A DNA stretch of 64,000 nt from Verrucomicrobiota bacterium. GTDB lineage: Bacteria > Verrucomicrobiota > Verrucomicrobiia > Opitutales > Opitutaceae. A program made the position numbers and the translations under genes. Location of the stretch: the NCBI GenBank assembly GCA_023416735.1, contig JAEZGX010000006.1, forward strand, positions 1-64,000, written 5' to 3'. Numbering within the stretch: the stretch's first letter is position 1; each line of letters begins with the position of its first letter. This document shows, in pieces, positions 1 through 7,641 of the stretch. A model generated the notes under the pieces. It was not told where the DNA came from and did no database searches. It worked only from the letters and a program-made list of their open reading frames with translations.

Positions 1-980
1 CCCCCCCCCCCGCCGACGACGAAGTTCTCATCCGCATCCGCGCCTGTGGCATCTGCGGTAGCGACATTCACGGCTGGGACGGCTCCAGCGGCCGCCGCAA
101 TCCTCCGCTCATCATGGGCCACGAAGCCGCGGGCGAAATCGCCGCCACCGGCCGCTCCGCCTCACGCTTCAAACCCGGCGATCGCGTCACGTTCGACTCC
201 ACCATCTATTGCGGCGAATGCGACGACTGCCGCGCGGGCCGCATCAATCTCTGCGCCCACCGCCGCGTCGTCGGCGTATCACCTTCCGAATACAAACAAC
301 ACGGCGCCTTCGCCGAGTTCCTCGCCGTGCCCGAACGCATCGTCCACGCGATTCCACCCGAGCTCTCTTTCGAACACGCCGCGATGATCGAGCCCGTCTC
401 GATCGCAATTCACGCCGTCGGCCGCCTCGCCTCGCATCATCCCAAAACCACCATCGTCGTCGGCGCCGGCATGATCGGCCTCCTCGTCGTCCAAGCGCTT
501 CGCTGGGCCGGCGCCAAAACCATCGTCGCCGTCGACCTCGAAAACTCCCGCCTCGAGCTCGCCCGCACGCTCGGCGCCACGCACACGTTCAACTCCCGCA
601 CCGACGACGTCCCCGCCGAAATCGCTCGCCTCACGGATCACCACGGCGCCGACGCCACCTTCGAAGTCGTTGGCATTTCGCCGACCACCCAGCTCGCCAT
701 TCAACTCGTCCGCCGCGGCGGCCACGTCGTCCTCGTCGGCAACCTCGCCCCGAAAATCGATTTCCCGCTCCAAAGCGTCGTCACCCGCGAACTCACGCTC
801 CACGGCACCTGCGGTTCCGCCGGCGAATACCCGCTCTGCATCGATCTCATCGCCCGCCGCATCATCGACGTCGCCCCGCTCATCGCTGCCCGCGCCTCGC
901 TCGACGAGGGCGCCGCGTGGTTCAAACGTCTCAGCGCCCCCGATGGCGGCCGATACATGAAAGTCATCCTCGAACCATGA
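1..980 (+). CDS. Zinc-dependent alcohol/polyol dehydrogenase (MDR family), 5' end missing
   Basis: The reading frame is already open at base 3, so the N-terminus lies outside the window. The visible protein begins in the first catalytic-zinc segment (ACGICGSDIHG) and continues through GHEAAGE, a four-cysteine structural zinc lobe (C-x2-C-x2-C-x7-C in YCGECDDC...LC) and a Rossmann motif VGAGMIG. This is the medium-chain dehydrogenase family, which oxidises alcohols or polyols with NAD(P)+. The stop overlaps the start of the next gene (ATGA), and that neighbour is an SDR enzyme. The pair recalls L-idonate 5-dehydrogenase plus 5-ketogluconate reductase, which is inference; threonine or sorbitol dehydrogenase activity is also possible. 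Confidence 0.9.
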   Translation, partial: PPPADDEVLIRIRACGICGSDIHGWDGSSGRRNPPLIMGHEAAGEIAATGRSASRFKPGDRVTFDSTIYCGECDDCRAGRINLCAHRRVVGVSPSEYKQHGAFAEFLAVPERIVHAIPPELSFEHAAMIEPVSIAIHAVGRLASHHPKTTIVVGAGMIGLLVVQALRWAGAKTIVAVDLENSRLELARTLGATHTFNSRTDDVPAEIARLTDHHGADATFEVVGISPTTQLAIQLVRRGGHVVLVGNLAPKIDFPLQSVVTRELTLHGTCGSAGEYPLCIDLIARRIIDVAPLIAARASLDEGAAWFKRLSAPDGGRYMKVILEP

Positions 981-1780
981 GCGCCCTCGCCTCCGATCTC
1001 TTCAACCTCTCCGGCAAACGCGCCCTCGTCACCGGCGCCAGCCGCGGTCTCGGACGCGAGTTCGCCCTCACCCTCGCGCGCGCCGGCGCCGACGTCGCCA
1101 TCACCAGTCGCACGCTCGACGCGCTCGCCGACACCCGCGCTGCCATCGAACAACTCGGCCGCCGCTGCTACCCCGTCGCCCTCGACGTCCGCTCCGAATC
1201 CAGCATCGCCACCGCCATCGAATCGATCGACCGCGAGTTCGGCCCGCTCGACATCCTCATCAACAACGCCGGCTGCAACATCCGCAAACCCGCGCTCGAA
1301 GTCACCTGGGAGGATTGGAATACGATTCTGGATACAAATCTCCGCGGCGTCTTCTTCGTCGCCCAAGCCGTCGCCCGCCAGATGATCGCCCGCCAAACCC
1401 CCGGCCGCATCGTCAACATCGGCTCCGTCACCTCCGTCGCCGGTTACGCCGGTCTCGGCCCCTACGGCGCCAGCCGCGGCGGCGTCCGCCAACTCACCAT
1501 GAGCCTCGCCGCCGACTGGGGCCCGCACGGCATCACCGTCAACTGCCTCGCCCCCGGCTGGTTCAAAACCGCCCAGAACACCGTCATGTATGAAGACGCT
1601 GCGTGGGTGTCCTATCTCACCGACAAAATCCCGCTTCGACGCCCCGGCCGCACCGGCGACCTCGACGGCGCCCTTCTCTTCCTGTCCAGCGACGCGAGCG
1701 CCTACGTGACCGGCCAAACCCTCCTCGTCGACGGCGGCATCACCGTCAACGACACCCGCGCCCTCCCCCGTAAACCTTAA
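977..1780 (+). CDS. SDR-family oxidoreductase, gluconate 5-dehydrogenase-like, with Arg at the catalytic Lys position
   Basis: 267 residues starting at the ATG of an ATGA overlap with the upstream dehydrogenase. Classical short-chain dehydrogenase features are visible: TGASRGLG cofactor loop near residue 19, NNAG near 97, serine in NIGSVTS, and the active-site tyrosine in YGASR. The family has YxxxK here; this protein has Tyr163-GAS-Arg167. The overall sequence and the C-terminal VDGG-type ending match gluconate 5-dehydrogenase/3-oxoacyl reductase-like SDRs. Translational coupling suggests it handles the product or substrate of the MDR enzyme. Activity is uncertain because of the Lys-to-Arg change. 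Confidence 0.9.
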   Translation: MSALASDLFNLSGKRALVTGASRGLGREFALTLARAGADVAITSRTLDALADTRAAIEQLGRRCYPVALDVRSESSIATAIESIDREFGPLDILINNAGCNIRKPALEVTWEDWNTILDTNLRGVFFVAQAVARQMIARQTPGRIVNIGSVTSVAGYAGLGPYGASRGGVRQLTMSLAADWGPHGITVNCLAPGWFKTAQNTVMYEDAAWVSYLTDKIPLRRPGRTGDLDGALLFLSSDASAYVTGQTLLVDGGITVNDTRALPRKP

Positions 1781-1790
1781 CCCCTCCCTG

Positions 1791-1815
1791 TCATCCTGAG
1801 CGAAGCGAAGGATCC
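1791..1815. repeat. Dispersed intergenic repeat, TCATCCTGAGCGAAGCGAAG type
   Basis: Sits just after the SDR stop codon. A diverged copy occurs at about 63296-63321 (TCATTCTGAGCAAAGCGAAG), there inside the last codons of resB. Short sequences of this type are scattered through many environmental bacterial genomes. Function is not known from this sequence. Confidence 0.6.
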
Positions 1816-1868
1816 AGCTCGACTCCCAAGCTCCACCTCCATCCGCCCCCCGCACCTACCGCCATCCC

Positions 1869-1933
1869 ATCGGTGTCCATTCGTGGTTCCCTTCCTCCTC
1901 AACTTCTCTGTGCCCCCGCGTCTCCGTGGTTCC
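1869..1933. repeat. Intergenic repeat blocks (TGTCCATTCGTGGTTCC and TCTCCGTGGTTCC types)
   Basis: Two low-complexity blocks stand between the SDR and the TIM-barrel gene: one reads GTGTCCATTCGTGGTTCC, the next CTGTGCCCCCGCGTCTCC followed by GTGGTTCC. A relative (GTCCATTCGCGGTTTC) lies at 4092-4110. The same repeat classes are found between genes in unrelated high-GC bacteria (general knowledge), so they are probably mobile or selfish intergenic repeats. Confidence 0.5.
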
Positions 1934-1981
1934 CTAATCCCCATTCCTGACTCAACCTCATCCTCCTGTAACCTTCCCCTC

Positions 1982-2779
1982 ATGAAACTCCTCCGCATCC
2001 TCGCCCTCCTCGCACTCGCGATCACGGTCGCCCACGCCAAGCCCCAGCTCGGCCTCCAATCCTGGACGTGCCGCAACATGGACTTCGAGCAACTCGTCGC
2101 CTTCGCCAAAAAACACGGCATCACCCAGCTCGAACTCTACGGCAAACACCTCGACCCTAAAGCCCCGCGCGAAGAAAATCTCCGCAAGCGCGAGATCCTC
2201 AAACAGAACGGTCTCACCGCCTACTCCATCGGCGTCGCCGGCACCACGATGAACAAGGAGGAAAACCGCGCGCTCTTCGAACTCGCGAAGCTCTTCGACA
2301 TGAAGGTCATCGTCGTCGAACCCAGCGAGCCCGCGCAATGGGACGTCCTTGAGGAGCTCGTGAAGGAATACGACATCAAGCTCGCCATCCACAACCACGG
2401 CACCGGCACCACCTACGGCAACCCCGCCGTCGTCAAACACATCCTCGCCACCCGCGATCTCCGCATCGGCGTTTGCATGGACATCGGCTGGGTCACCGCC
2501 GCCGAGTTCGACGCCGAAACCGTGTTCCGCAATTACGGCGACCGCGTGTTCGACATGCACCTCAAGGACAAGCGTCTCGATCTCCGCGACGACCGTAACC
2601 GCCCCACGGATACGCACATCGGCCTCGGCAATTCGAACTACGCCGGCCTCTTCGCCGCCATCAAGGAAACCAAGTGGTCCGGCGTCATGGCCATCGAAAC
2701 CGACAGCCCCGAATTCGCCAAAGACCCCACCGAGTTCGTCATCCGCGCCAAAGCCTTCTTCGAACGCCACTTCAAGTAA
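1982..2779 (+). CDS. Secreted sugar phosphate isomerase/epimerase (xylose isomerase-like TIM barrel)
   Basis: 265 residues. The ATG at 1982 is chosen because it starts a clean signal peptide (MKLLRILALLALAITVAHA) ahead of the mature KPQLGLQSWTC. An in-frame Met 33 codons upstream would place the signal peptide internally. The mature part has the AP-endonuclease-2/xylose-isomerase-like pattern: QLGLQSW, VVEPSEP, LAIHNHGTG, VCMDIGW and HLKDK strands that carry metal-binding His, Asp and Glu in this superfamily. It probably isomerises or epimerises a sugar outside the cytoplasm. It follows the dehydrogenase pair with a 200-bp repeat-bearing gap, so co-transcription is uncertain. Confidence 0.85.
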   Translation: MKLLRILALLALAITVAHAKPQLGLQSWTCRNMDFEQLVAFAKKHGITQLELYGKHLDPKAPREENLRKREILKQNGLTAYSIGVAGTTMNKEENRALFELAKLFDMKVIVVEPSEPAQWDVLEELVKEYDIKLAIHNHGTGTTYGNPAVVKHILATRDLRIGVCMDIGWVTAAEFDAETVFRNYGDRVFDMHLKDKRLDLRDDRNRPTDTHIGLGNSNYAGLFAAIKETKWSGVMAIETDSPEFAKDPTEFVIRAKAFFERHFK

Positions 2780-2803
2780 GCGAGGCGTCTCTTCAGGCGC
2801 TCA

Positions 2804-2902
2804 ACCGCGAAGAACGCGAAGAGGCACGAAGGAAGAACGTCCTTTTTGCCCCCCCGCGGCATCATTATCCCCACCTTCGCGTTTCTTCGCGTTCTTCGCG
2901 GT
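2804..2902. repeat. Intergenic element with an 18-bp perfect inverted repeat
   Basis: ACCGCGAAGAACGCGAAG at 2804-2821 is matched exactly by its reverse complement at 2885-2902, across a 63-bp spacer. It fills most of the gap between the isomerase and the lactonase. The GCGAAGAACGCG core is a known dispersed intergenic motif class in soil and aquatic bacteria. It may work as a weak terminator or simply be a repeat. Confidence 0.65.
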
Positions 2903-2938
2903 CCCACCCAAGCGTTACGTTTAAGCTGCCCACCCCCC

Positions 2939-4054
2939 ATGCGCCCCCTCGCCACCACCCTGTTCGCGATCGCTCTCCCGGCCCTCGCCTCCGCCGCCAA
3001 TCACCTCATCTACCTCGGCACCTACACCGGCGGCGAAAGCAAAGGCATCTATCGTATCCATCTCAACGCTACGACCGGCGAACTCTCCCCTCCCGAACCC
3101 GCCGCTGAGGCCCGCAACCCTTCCTTTCTCGATCTACATCCGACGCGCCCGCTCCTCTACGCGATCGACGAATCCGACACCGGCGGCGGCGTCACCGCGT
3201 TCAACATCGATCGCTCCACCGGCGCCCTCACCCGCCTCAACGCCGAACCCACTGGCGCCGGCGGCGTCGCCCACCTTGCCGTCGACCGCGATGCCCGCCT
3301 CGTCCTCGTCGCCAGCTACGGCCGCGGCTACACCGCCGCATTCCCTCTCTCACCCGACGGAGAACTCCAACCGCGCACGTCGCTGATCCAACACGAAGGC
3401 CCGCTCGGCCCGCGCACCGATCGCCAGGAAAAACCGCACGCCCACTCCGTCACCTTCTCGCCCGACAACCGCTTCGCCTACGTCGCCGATCTCGGCCTCG
3501 ATCGAGTCCTCGCTTTCTCTCTAAATCCTTCCGCCGGCACCATCACCCGACACGAAACCGGCGACGCCTCCGTCCCGCCCGGCGCCGGCCCGCGCCACAG
3601 CAAATTCTCCCACGACGGAAAACACTTCTACGTCCTCAACGAACTCGACGCGACGGTCAGCAGTTTCCGCTATGACCCCGCCACCGGCGCCCTCTCTGCC
3701 GTCCAAACCCTTTCCACCCTCCCCGCCGGCTACGACGGCCGGAAGTGGTGCGCCGAAATCCGGATTCATCCCAACGATCGCTTTATCTACGCGTCCAATC
3801 GCGCCCACGACAGCCTCACCGTCTTCGCCCGAAACCCCGCCACCGGCGAACTCACTTTCGTCCAAAACATCCCCGCCGGCGGCGCCATCCCGCGCAACTT
3901 CGCCCTCACCCCCGACGGCGCCTGGCTCGTCTGCGCCCACCAAGACTCCAACTCCCTCTCCGTCTTCCGCGTCGACCCGCAAACCGGCCGCCTCACCGCC
4001 GCCGCACACCGCGCAACCGTCCCTCGCCCCGTCTGCGTCCTCTTCGTCCCGTAG
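2939..4054 (+). CDS. Secreted lactonase, 7-bladed beta-propeller (6-phosphogluconolactonase YbhE/Pgl-like)
   Basis: 371 residues from the ATG at 2939, which begins a signal peptide (MRPLATTLFAIALPALASA). An upstream in-frame Met would bury it. The mature protein starts with NHLIYLGTYTGGES, the typical first blade of the YbhE/lactonase family, and repeats blade motifs such as NPSFLDLHP, HAHSVTFSPD, GPRHSKFSHDG and IPRNFALTPDG. The family opens sugar lactones. The predicted export suggests a periplasmic or extracellular sugar acid lactone as substrate, which fits the neighbouring sugar dehydrogenases. The exact substrate cannot be told. Confidence 0.85.
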   Translation: MRPLATTLFAIALPALASAANHLIYLGTYTGGESKGIYRIHLNATTGELSPPEPAAEARNPSFLDLHPTRPLLYAIDESDTGGGVTAFNIDRSTGALTRLNAEPTGAGGVAHLAVDRDARLVLVASYGRGYTAAFPLSPDGELQPRTSLIQHEGPLGPRTDRQEKPHAHSVTFSPDNRFAYVADLGLDRVLAFSLNPSAGTITRHETGDASVPPGAGPRHSKFSHDGKHFYVLNELDATVSSFRYDPATGALSAVQTLSTLPAGYDGRKWCAEIRIHPNDRFIYASNRAHDSLTVFARNPATGELTFVQNIPAGGAIPRNFALTPDGAWLVCAHQDSNSLSVFRVDPQTGRLTAAAHRATVPRPVCVLFVP

Positions 4055-4384
4055 CTCCCGCTCGTTCTCGTTCTCCCCAGCCGATCATTCGCGTCCATTC
4101 GCGGTTTCTCATCCTCCTTCCGTTCGCCCTCGCTCGTCCCACCAGCACCGCAACACCTCCGCCACACTCCACGCCTGCGCAATACACCCGCGCTCGCTAA
4201 ACGGCGGCTCCAAGTCGAACACTTCGCTGATCGACCCCACGCACCCTCCACCCAGTGCGAATCAAATCCTTCTGAAACCTGTCTCGTTCTCCCGCTTGAG
4301 ACGCCCCCTTTTTTCGCGCCCTTCCGCGTATGCCGCCCGCAAACGCCCCGATCGAAAATCGAAAATCCAAAATCGAAAATCCCC
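4055..4384. repeat. 330-bp convergent intergenic region with simple repeats
   Basis: Between the convergent ends of the lactonase and rtcB. It carries a TCCATTCGCGG-type repeat at about 4088-4110 and a block of tandem AAAATCGAAAATCC-like units at about 4349-4381. A very similar AATCTAAAATCCAAAATCG block is found inside the prophage at about 21469-21496. I see no open frame with coding character and no clear Rho-independent terminator. Confidence 0.5.
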
Positions 4385-5917
4385 TCACTCCTCGTTCTGC
4401 GCCACCCACTCCCGCCGCGCCGCTTTGCTCGCCGCCCGTTTCTCTCGTTTCTTTTTCATCCACATCGGCTCCGGCGCTTCACCTGCCATGATGCACCCCA
4501 GCGGCTGAATCTCTCCCACCACCGTCGCCAGCCCAAACGTCTCGATCTGCGCCTTCACCTTCGTCGCATCCTTGTAGCCGAGCGGCGACTCCGACAAATC
4601 CGGCGCCCCGTTATACCAGCGGATGTCCAGCCCGCCCGTCGTCTCCGCGAGCACCTGCTTCACCCGCGACGGATCGATCTCCCCTTCCGCATCGCGAAAC
4701 GGCGCCAGCATCGCCTTCCGCGACAAATTCCTGCCCGCCCCATGCGGCGCAAACGACAGGAACTCGTCATTGTCGCCGCCTAAGACAATCAGGATCTCCC
4801 GCGCCATGTTCAGCGGAATCAGCCCCAACAACGGCCGCCCCTCCCCATCCTTCCACGCCGGCGTCGCGCCTTTGCCGTGATAAAACGAATTCCCGCGTTT
4901 CCATACAAAATTGTGTTCGTTCCCCACCTGCATGAGCGCCCGCTGCCCGACCCGATGCAGAAACTCATCGTGAATCAGCGCGTGATTCACCCGCGTCCAG
5001 CGCGACACGAATTGTAACGCCTCCCAATACGCGCGCCCTTCCTCAGAATCCGCCGGCAACCAAGCCGCCGCCGCCGGAATGCTCACGGCGTTTCGCCGCA
5101 CCCACAAATCCGCCGCAATCATCCCGCGCTTGTAAACATCCGCGCCCAATCCGCGCGACCCATGATGCGTCACCAGCACGTGAAACGCCCCGCCGCGCCG
5201 CTCGATAGCCTCCGCCAGTTCCCGATGTCCGGCACCCGCAATCGCCCGCTGCTGCTCCGACGAAAACTCCACGCGCCCGATATACGCGAAATGATTTCCG
5301 TCGCCCTGCGTCCCCAGAAACTCCCGCGCGCGACTCTGCAGCCCGGACAAAAACGGATTCTCCCACACCGGCTCCTCCAGCATCGCATGATACATCTGCT
5401 TTCCCCGCGGACGCCCGCCAGCGCCGAAATGCGTCGATGCCCATAGCTGATCCATCAGCTCCGACACGGGATGATTGTCCGCGAAGAAACTCGCGAACAT
5501 CGAACAGCAGATATCCGCCGAATGCGCGCCGGGTAAAATCGCATTCTCCACCTCGATCGCGCCGCCCACCGGAATCGTCGCCGGCCCCACGCCCGCCGGA
5601 CACGTATCCGGCATCAAACTACCGCGCTTGATCACCGGCACGTGCAACAACTCCGTCATCCGCGCCCGCGATGCCGCCACGCTCGCCACCTCCGCCGGCG
5701 TCTCCGCCTCCACCGCCTCGCTAAACGCCAGCGGCGCCTTCCGCAGCTCCACCCGTTTCGCCTCCTTCGGATAATCCACCTCCAACGCCGCGAAAACGCC
5801 GTCCCGATCCAACCCCGTCCCCTGCAACTCCCGCGCCCGCTTCAACACCGCCCCCAACCGCACATCCTCCCGCCACCCCACCGCCAACAAATCCCGCGCT
5901 TTAATCTCCATGCCCAT
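4385..5917 (-). CDS. rtcB: RtcB family RNA-splicing ligase
   Basis: 510 residues. RtcB ligases join RNA 2',3'-cyclic phosphate (or 3'-phosphate) ends to 5'-OH ends using GTP and Mn2+. The conserved motifs are present: SADICCSM (residues 133-140, metal cysteine region), GDGNHF (205-210), HHGSRGLG (251-258), GNEHNFVW (332-339) and PHGAGRNLSR (391-400), whose His corresponds to the guanylylated histidine. A basic tail (KKKREKRAASKAARRE) ends the protein. It stands alone on the minus strand with no RtcA or archease visible, so its role is probably RNA repair. A start two codons later (MEIKARD) is equally possible. Confidence 0.92.
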   Translation of the reverse strand: MGMEIKARDLLAVGWREDVRLGAVLKRARELQGTGLDRDGVFAALEVDYPKEAKRVELRKAPLAFSEAVEAETPAEVASVAASRARMTELLHVPVIKRGSLMPDTCPAGVGPATIPVGGAIEVENAILPGAHSADICCSMFASFFADNHPVSELMDQLWASTHFGAGGRPRGKQMYHAMLEEPVWENPFLSGLQSRAREFLGTQGDGNHFAYIGRVEFSSEQQRAIAGAGHRELAEAIERRGGAFHVLVTHHGSRGLGADVYKRGMIAADLWVRRNAVSIPAAAAWLPADSEEGRAYWEALQFVSRWTRVNHALIHDEFLHRVGQRALMQVGNEHNFVWKRGNSFYHGKGATPAWKDGEGRPLLGLIPLNMAREILIVLGGDNDEFLSFAPHGAGRNLSRKAMLAPFRDAEGEIDPSRVKQVLAETTGGLDIRWYNGAPDLSESPLGYKDATKVKAQIETFGLATVVGEIQPLGCIMAGEAPEPMWMKKKREKRAASKAARREWVAQNEE

Positions 5918-6053
5918 GCCCGCAACGTGGGAGAGCGATCTCTTTTGTCGAGCCTCGCCCCTGCTGAAAACGCCGAAGTGAGTCTACGTCGATTTCCATA
6001 GCTAAACGGACCGCTCGCCGGACGCGGGCGCGTGAAGGCGCGCCATCCAGCAC

Positions 6054-6221
6054 GAGCGGCGCAAACCGTGGTGTCCCTGCTGGCGGGCCCCACCCTCAGC
6101 GTCGTCGCTGCGCGACCAGAACAAACGAAGGCATCCCCAAAGGCCCCCGTCACTTGTTCTTCGCCGCCGACGGCCCTCCCGCTGAGGGCGCAGGGACACC
6201 ACGGCACGCGGCGCTCGCGAG
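6054..6221. repeat. ~165-bp palindromic (MITE-like or structured RNA) element
   Basis: Outer arms GAGCGGCGC...CCGTGGTGTCCCTGC (from 6054) pair with GCAGGGACACCACGG...GGCGCTCGC (to about 6221). CCCTCAGCG near 6093 pairs with CGCTGAGGG near 6180, and an inner AGAACAA (6118-6124) pairs with TTGTTCT (6154-6160). The fold would be one long imperfect hairpin. No transposase lies in it. It could be a miniature inverted-repeat element or a structured RNA. Confidence 0.6.
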
Positions 6222-6365
6222 CAAAAATGAGACGCGCGCAACACGAATTTCAGCCTCAAACCGAAGCAAAGAAGCCTCATCGCCGGCTCCTCTCGGCGCT
6301 CTTTCGCGCCGATTCACCACGCTAGCAAGGGAGCACCCAGCGGCATCGGCTGGCGCTCAAGCAGC
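6203..6365. repeat. Direct repeat copy 1 upstream of the Ntn-hydrolase gene
   Basis: Begins GGCACGCGGCGC and, after a variable stretch, runs from TTCAGC at 6249 to about 6364 with close similarity to copy 2 (7371-7516). Each copy contains a perfect stem TCGGCGC-loop-GCGCCGA and a second imperfect hairpin GAGCAcCCAGC/GCTGGCGCTC. The two copies bracket one gene. Confidence 0.75.
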
Positions 6366-6544
6366 GCAAACGATAGGGAAAACGTTAAGGTAGCACACGT
6401 GAGCGTAGGGGTGATCAAGCTGCGCTCGAAATCGAAACCATCGCGAGCGCCGGCCGTCAAAATGGTGCCCTTCCGCTTCTTTTTTGTGCTGATCCTGATT
6501 TCCCTCCTCGCTGAGAACGGATATTATCGCCCTGTCTCAACGAG

Positions 6545-7324
6545 ATGACCCTAGTAGTAAGCGACATCTCACGCCACGGAATAGTGATTGTCGGTGACTC
6601 CGCGATCACAACCGGCGGCGGCGCAGCCCAAGGTGGTGCGGCAAAGGTTCACTACTCGCCGGCAGCGAACGTGGGTTTTGCGACGTGGGGTGATGCCCGC
6701 GTGGGCGATATCTACATGGACGAGTGGCTCTCGGATTTCGCGGAGAATCACATTCCTAAAAGCACCTCCGTCGAAAAGGTCGGCCAATTGCTGGTCGATA
6801 CTCTAAATCCTTTGATGGCAACCAATGGGCGAACGTGGGATGATATGAGAAGAGGGATTCACGTAGCCGGCTATCGGGGAAAAGTGCCCGTGCTTTTTCA
6901 CGTTCATTCTGGACCGTTGGAATCCCCTGCCGGTCCACTCAAATTTTTCGCGATTATCCTGATGATCAGGGTTGGTCTGCCGACGAGTTTCAAGGCCTCC
7001 TCGACGCACAAGTATCGTTCATCCACTTGCGCAATGGCTATCATCGCCTATTCGCGCCGTTCTTCGATGCGACTCTCGCCTATTCGGCCCGCTTGAAAGC
7101 GACCGAGAACTTCGATTTCCCGCGCGCATCCCTAGAGGGACGACGATTTCTACAAGACGTTGGTTCGATTCATCGCGGGTATGTTGGACGCCGCGCATGA
7201 ACACGCCGGGGTTAACGACAAATTGTCGGCCATCGCGTTTTCTCACGATGGCATGAAGATTGATCAGCGGCTGAAGCCACTCGCACGAGGACAGCTTTCT
7301 CCCGGTCAGTTTGGGACGTTCTAG
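6545..7324 (+). pseudogene. Proteasome-like Ntn hydrolase, interrupted by two compensating frameshifts
   Basis: The frame starts MTLVVSDISRHGIVIVGDS, the hallmark of proteasome/HslV-type beta subunits: Thr2 as candidate nucleophile, Asp in GDS, Lys in AKVHY and GFATWGDARVG. Coding continues in this frame to about 6946 (LKF), where a T5 tract needs one extra base to go on as RDYPDDQGWSADEFQG. Near 7130-7142 the frame returns to the original (DDFYKTLVRFIAGMLDAAH) and ends at TAG 7322-7324. With both shifts corrected the product would be about 260 residues. Two opposite single-base errors could reflect sequencing error or true decay. It is flanked by near-identical direct repeats. Confidence 0.75.
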
Positions 7325-7370
7325 AGCGAGCAAGGCGTTCGAATAACGACTAGAGTCCTACCTCGAATCT

Positions 7371-7516
7371 GGCACGCGGCGCCTGCGACTTGGACTTCAG
7401 CGTCCAACCGAAACAAAAAGAGCCCCATCGCCGGCTCCTCTCGGCGCTTCTTCGCGCCGATCCACCACGCTAGCAAGCAAGGGAGCAACCAGTGGCATTG
7501 GCTGGCGCTCTAGCTG
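7371..7516. repeat. Direct repeat copy 2 downstream of the Ntn-hydrolase gene (in a 317-bp gene-free gap)
   Basis: Shares GGCACGCGGCGC and the block from TTCAGC (7396) to about 7516 with copy 1. Contains TTGGAC/GTCCAA (7390-7407), TCGGCGC/GCGCCGA and GCTGGCGCTC hairpin arms. Differences from copy 1 are mostly single substitutions and a CAAG duplication. The rest of 7325-7641 shows nothing further recognisable. Confidence 0.75.
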
Positions 7517-7641
7517 TGGAACGAAATACAGAGAACGTGCGGACCTAGAAATTGGACGCGACTACGCGAGCGACCTTGAACGTGAGACGGATTCAGCCGT
7601 TGATCCTCCTATCGGCACTCCGCGCAGAGCACTGGTTTTGC

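Larger units (their letters stand above)
5918..6544. other. 627-bp gene-free region holding a palindromic element and the first direct repeat
   Basis: Apart from the palindrome (6054-6221) and direct-repeat copy 1 (6203-6365), described separately, the remaining sequence is the rtcB upstream region and the leader of the Ntn-hydrolase gene. Open frames here lack plausible protein composition and no conserved motif was seen. Confidence 0.5.

Noticed and set aside
701..1855. Long open frame antisense to the dehydrogenase and SDR genes
   Set aside because: Asp/Gly/Ala/Glu-rich shadow of GC-rich coding sequence on the other strand; no family features. Similar antisense frames under the prophage genes were rejected for the same reason.
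6154..6393. Short plus-strand gene upstream of the Ntn hydrolase
   Set aside because: It is encoded entirely by the palindrome and direct repeat and has no protein-like composition.
6203..7516. Integron attC sites around the Ntn-hydrolase gene
   Set aside because: The repeats have hairpins, and GTCCAAC occurs in one copy, but a consistent pair of RYYYAAC/GTTRRRY core sites is missing and no integron integrase lies in the window.
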